DNA from: Candidatus Sumerlaeota bacterium
GTDB taxonomy: Bacteria; UBP6; UBA1177
Assembly: GCA_007136595.1 (NCBI GenBank)
Contig: SLGQ01000258.1
Coordinates: 1-8,974, forward strand
Reading direction: 5' to 3'
Length of the DNA stretch: 8,974 bases
The notes under the pieces were generated by a model. It did not search any database. It saw only the letters and a list, made by a program, of their open reading frames with translations, and was not told the origin of the DNA. The position numbers were made by a program, and so were the translations under genes. This document shows positions 6,428 to 8,974 of this stretch, in pieces; the stretch's first letter is position 1, and the number at the start of each line of letters is the position of its first letter.

Positions 6428-7696
6428 ATGGTGAGAAAATACAGTGAAGTTGATTACAAGGCAGTTCCTCTTTTTAAAGATGTAAAAAATGAAGACTGGA
6501 ACGATTGGAAATGGCAGCTTAAAAATGCAATAAGAGATGTAGATACACTTGAAAAAGTTGTCGAAATAACTGCCGATGAACGAGAGAAGCTTGAAAAGTG
6601 TCTTACAAAATTCAGAATGGCGATAACTCCTTATTATGCGGCTCTGATGGATAAACGCGACCGGAGCTGTCCTGTCAGATTGCAGACAATTCCTTCTATA
6701 AGTGAGCTTCACGATGATCCAAGCGACCTTGACGATCCCCTTCATGAAGATGTTGACTCTCCTACTCCGGGACTTACCCACAGATACCCCGACCGTGCTT
6801 TGATGCTTGTTACAAATGTATGCTCAATGTACTGCCGTCACTGCACCAGAAGAAGAGTTGTCGGTTTTGAGGATTCCAATTTTTCTCAGATAAATGTTGA
6901 TAATGCAATTGAATACATAAAAAATACTCCTGTTATCAGGGATGTCATAATTTCTGGAGGAGATCCTTTTGTTCTAAGTGATGAAAAACTGGAGTATGTC
7001 CTTAAAAAACTTAGGGAAATTGAACATGTGGAAATAATCCGCATAGGCAGCAGAATGCCGGTGGTTCTTCCACAGAGAATAACGGATAACCTAGTAAATA
7101 TGATTAAAAAATACCACCCGGTATATGTCAACACACATTTTAACCATCATAAAGAAATAACAAAAGAGGCAAAAGAAGCATGTGAGAAACTTGCCAATGC
7201 CGGAATAAATCTTGGAAATCAGTCGGTACTTCTGAGCGGTGTCAATGACTGTCCCCAGACCATGAAAAGACTTCTCCACGAACTTCTGATGATAAGGGTT
7301 AAACCTTACTACATTTATCAGTGTGATCTCTCAAAAGGAATAAGTCATTTCAGGACAACAGTTTCAAGAGGCATTGAAATAATTGAAAATCTCCGGGGAC
7401 ATACTTCAGGAATAGCTGTTCCCACTTTTGTTGTTGACGCACCGGGCGGCGGCGGAAAGATCCCTGTTATGCCGAGCTATCTCATCAGTCAGTCCAACAA
7501 ATACTCAATTCTTAGAAACTATGAAGGTGTTATCACAACTTACTCCGAGCCTTCGGGATACACTCCGAGTATTATATGTGAAGATGATAAATATAGATCA
7601 AAAGATGGGCTGGCGCTGTTGCTTAATGGTGAAAAACTGACTCTTCAGCCTGAAGATCTCGGCCGGAGAAAAAGAAAAAAGAATGAAGAGAAATAA
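6428..7696 (+). CDS. kamA: L-lysine 2,3-aminomutase (radical SAM, PLP)
   Basis: The 422-residue enzyme converts L-lysine to L-beta-lysine (EC 5.4.3.2), the first pathway step. The radical-SAM motif CSMYCRHC supplies Cys132, Cys136 and Cys139 for the [4Fe-4S] cluster. Lys344 in PGGGGK binds PLP. Asp300 (YQCDLS) and Asp337 (VVDAPGG) match Asp293 and Asp330, which hold the lysine side chain in the Clostridium subterminale enzyme, so this is a lysine rather than glutamate 2,3-aminomutase. It has the long C-terminal domain that EpmB-type relatives lack. Oddity: of the four zinc cysteines known in the Clostridium enzyme, Cys275 and Cys384 remain, but the other two positions are Ile382 and Asp387, so the inter-subunit zinc site appears lost. 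GGAG lies 7 nt before the ATG. The 3' end overlaps kamB by 14 nt, suggesting translational coupling. Confidence 0.95.
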   Translation: MVRKYSEVDYKAVPLFKDVKNEDWNDWKWQLKNAIRDVDTLEKVVEITADEREKLEKCLTKFRMAITPYYAALMDKRDRSCPVRLQTIPSISELHDDPSDLDDPLHEDVDSPTPGLTHRYPDRALMLVTNVCSMYCRHCTRRRVVGFEDSNFSQINVDNAIEYIKNTPVIRDVIISGGDPFVLSDEKLEYVLKKLREIEHVEIIRIGSRMPVVLPQRITDNLVNMIKKYHPVYVNTHFNHHKEITKEAKEACEKLANAGINLGNQSVLLSGVNDCPQTMKRLLHELLMIRVKPYYIYQCDLSKGISHFRTTVSRGIEIIENLRGHTSGIAVPTFVVDAPGGGGKIPVMPSYLISQSNKYSILRNYEGVITTYSEPSGYTPSIICEDDKYRSKDGLALLLNGEKLTLQPEDLGRRKRKKNEEK

Positions 7697-8555
7697 TGGA
7701 AACATTCTTTCCCAAAGGACAGTTTTTATTACCGGAAGCGAAAAAAATGCCGGAAAAACAACATTTCTCAACTACGCTTTAAGATCTTTAAGGGGTGAAA
7801 CCTCCCCCGCTTTTTTAACTATAGGGATAGACGGAGAAACAAAAGATATAATTTTCGGAAATCCTAAACCACAGATATATACTGAACCGGGCGATTTTTT
7901 AATTACAACAGATTCCATGATATCCCGCAGTGGAGGGGTTTTTGAGATAAGAGAGGTTTTTCCTTTCAGGACAGTGCTTGGGAGACTTGTGCTTCTAAAA
8001 ACTCTCAGAGGAGGCTTTGTTGAGCTTGTGGGACCTGAAGACAATCATCAACTTTCTCAAGTTATCAGACATTTAAAAGAAGAAGAGGGTTGCGGGACGA
8101 TTCTGATAGACGGTGCGGTAAACCGCATAACTCAGGTTGCGGCAGGTCTGGATGCCGGTTTTGTGTTTGTTTCTAAGATTTCAAGACAAAATTTTAAGAG
8201 CGGGACCGAAAAAATAAAAAAACTTTCAATTCTTGAAAAAATCCCGAAATTGCCTGAAAATACTGATGTTTCAAGTGCATGGTTTCATAAAGGTGCTCTG
8301 ACTGAAACAACTATGCTGTCAATACCGCCTGATGCAAAAACGGTGGTAATAGATGATTTTACAAAAATATTTCTTTCTTTAAATCAGTTAAAAGATCTGC
8401 AAAACAAAAAGGAGCTTTTCTTCAGAGATGTTTTTGATCTTCTTTTTATTGTGGCAAATCTTGCAGAAGTTGAAAAAGAAGAGTTTCTTCAAAGCGTTGA
8501 AGGATACGGCATAACTGATAAAATTGTTTTTAACCCTTATCAGTCAGATAGGTGA
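7683..8555 (+). CDS. kamB: Lysine 5,6-aminomutase reactivase subunit KamB, P-loop protein
   Basis: The 290-residue cytoplasmic protein has an N-terminal nucleotide-binding loop, GSEKNAGKTT (18-27). There are five residues between the first Gly and GKT instead of four, as in BioD-like P-loops. GIDGE (48-52) and a hydrophobic strand ending in Asp143-Gly144 (TILIDGAVN) look like further nucleotide-site elements. The C-terminal half (about 170-290) has no motif I recognise. In lysine fermentation operons a P-loop gene and a MutS-like gene lie between kamA and kamDE; their products are described as the reactivase that restores coenzyme-B12-dependent beta-lysine 5,6-aminomutase after inactivation. 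The ATG overlaps kamA by 14 nt. Its ribosome site is poor (GGAG is 14 nt away), so translation probably depends on ribosomes finishing kamA. The P-loop is certain; the KamB name rests mainly on context and general resemblance. Confidence 0.78.
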   Translation: MKRNNGNILSQRTVFITGSEKNAGKTTFLNYALRSLRGETSPAFLTIGIDGETKDIIFGNPKPQIYTEPGDFLITTDSMISRSGGVFEIREVFPFRTVLGRLVLLKTLRGGFVELVGPEDNHQLSQVIRHLKEEEGCGTILIDGAVNRITQVAAGLDAGFVFVSKISRQNFKSGTEKIKKLSILEKIPKLPENTDVSSAWFHKGALTETTMLSIPPDAKTVVIDDFTKIFLSLNQLKDLQNKKELFFRDVFDLLFIVANLAEVEKEEFLQSVEGYGITDKIVFNPYQSDR

Positions 8556-8559
8556 AAAA

Positions 8560-8974
8560 GTGAAAAACAAGTTATTAAAATTTGTAGAATTTGAGAACTT
8601 TTATTCAAACTATAAGCCGCTGACCCCTTACGGGATCAGATCAAAAAACAGTTGGCAGCTTTTTAAAGATGGAGCAGTGCTTAAAATTCATCATGATACT
8701 ATTGATGCGACTCTGAATTTTAGAAAAAATAAACCGCAGAATGTTGATAAGATCGAGTATCATCTAAAAAGGATTCCGGAACTTCCAATGATTGATAACC
8801 AGGATCTTGATGCAACGGAGCTGTTTCTTGTTAAAAAATTCCTTATAAATTTCAAACATGTTTCTGAGCTTTTCGGGATTGAAGGGAAAGAGATTTTTGA
8901 GTGCGGTTTTGAATCCGATGCTCTTTTAAAAGAGTTTTTAAAAGGTGGTGTGGAAGAATCTTTTCACATTTCAG
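8560..8974 (+). CDS. kamC: Probable lysine 5,6-aminomutase reactivase ATPase KamC, MutS-like (N-terminus only)
   Basis: A GTG start at 8560, 4 nt after the kamB stop and with AGGTGA ending 4 nt upstream, opens a frame that runs 138 codons to the window edge without a stop. The visible part begins MKNKLLKFVEFENFY and is helical and charged, as the N-terminal region of MutS-like proteins often is. The ATPase motifs that would prove a MutS family protein lie beyond the edge. The assignment rests on its place directly after kamB in a kamA-kamB-kamC arrangement. It would act with KamB on beta-lysine 5,6-aminomutase, whose genes are expected next. True DNA mismatch repair is unlikely in this setting. 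Confidence 0.65.
   Translation, partial: MKNKLLKFVEFENFYSNYKPLTPYGIRSKNSWQLFKDGAVLKIHHDTIDATLNFRKNKPQNVDKIEYHLKRIPELPMIDNQDLDATELFLVKKFLINFKHVSELFGIEGKEIFECGFESDALLKEFLKGGVEESFHIS

Noticed and set aside
6209..6781. 190-codon minus-strand open frame across the kdd/kamA junction
   Set aside because: It is antisense to two clear enzyme genes with intact motifs, its product is cysteine- and phenylalanine-rich without recognisable domains, and it arises from the codon bias of the coding strand.
6428..7696. Glutamate 2,3-aminomutase or EpmB (translation factor modification) as identity of KamA
   Set aside because: Asp300 and Asp337, which hold the lysine side chain, are both present; the C-terminal domain is full length; and kdd and kce are next door.
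1..8974. CRISPR arrays, tRNA or rRNA genes, insertion sequences, intrinsic terminators
   Set aside because: I saw no spaced direct repeats, cloverleaf, transposase, terminal repeats, or GC-rich hairpin followed by a T-run at a gene end. The operon runs on past the right edge.

Overview
The window looks like chromosomal DNA of an anaerobic, amino-acid-fermenting bacterium of fairly low GC content, with AGA-rich arginine codons and many AAA and GAA codons. I cannot fix the phylum. The aminotransferase at the head of the main operon most resembles the type described from Candidatus Cloacimonas, so a Cloacimonadota-like or other syntrophic or fermentative lineage is plausible, but this is inference.

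Layout. Positions 1-1208 (minus strand) carry an almost complete ATPase of the AAA_14/DUF4143 type, cut only at its C-terminus by the window edge. Positions 1209-1500 are a divergent intergenic region. It has two tandem sigma70-like promoters for the ATPase gene, with an operator-like inverted repeat inside the spacer of the nearer one. It also has one promoter for the plus-strand operon, a second palindrome over its -10 box, and a foldable leader. From 1501 to the right edge there is one tightly packed plus-strand operon of eight genes, with gaps of 4-16 nt or small overlaps and no terminator.

The operon encodes most of a lysine fermentation pathway: kat (3-aminobutyryl-CoA aminotransferase), two subunits of a glutaconate-type CoA-transferase, kce (3-keto-5-aminohexanoate cleavage enzyme), kdd (3,5-diaminohexanoate dehydrogenase), kamA (lysine 2,3-aminomutase), kamB (P-loop reactivase subunit) and the start of kamC (MutS-like reactivase ATPase). 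Proposed flow: L-lysine goes to L-beta-lysine (KamA), then to 3,5-diaminohexanoate (KamDE, not in the window and expected downstream), then to 5-amino-3-oxohexanoate (Kdd). With acetyl-CoA this gives acetoacetate and 3-aminobutyryl-CoA (Kce). Kat then makes acetoacetyl-CoA by transamination, where classical Clostridium/Fusobacterium pathways use a deaminase (Kal) to make crotonyl-CoA. The CoA-transferase probably activates the acetoacetate. Gene order is close to the reverse of pathway order.

No exotic new system is evident. The points most worth a second look are the Kat-type, apparently deaminase-free variant; the GctAB-like rather than AtoDA-like CoA-transferase; loss of two of the four structural zinc cysteines in KamA; unusual residues at normally conserved positions of the Kce-family protein; and the control region with two palindromes placed like operators.
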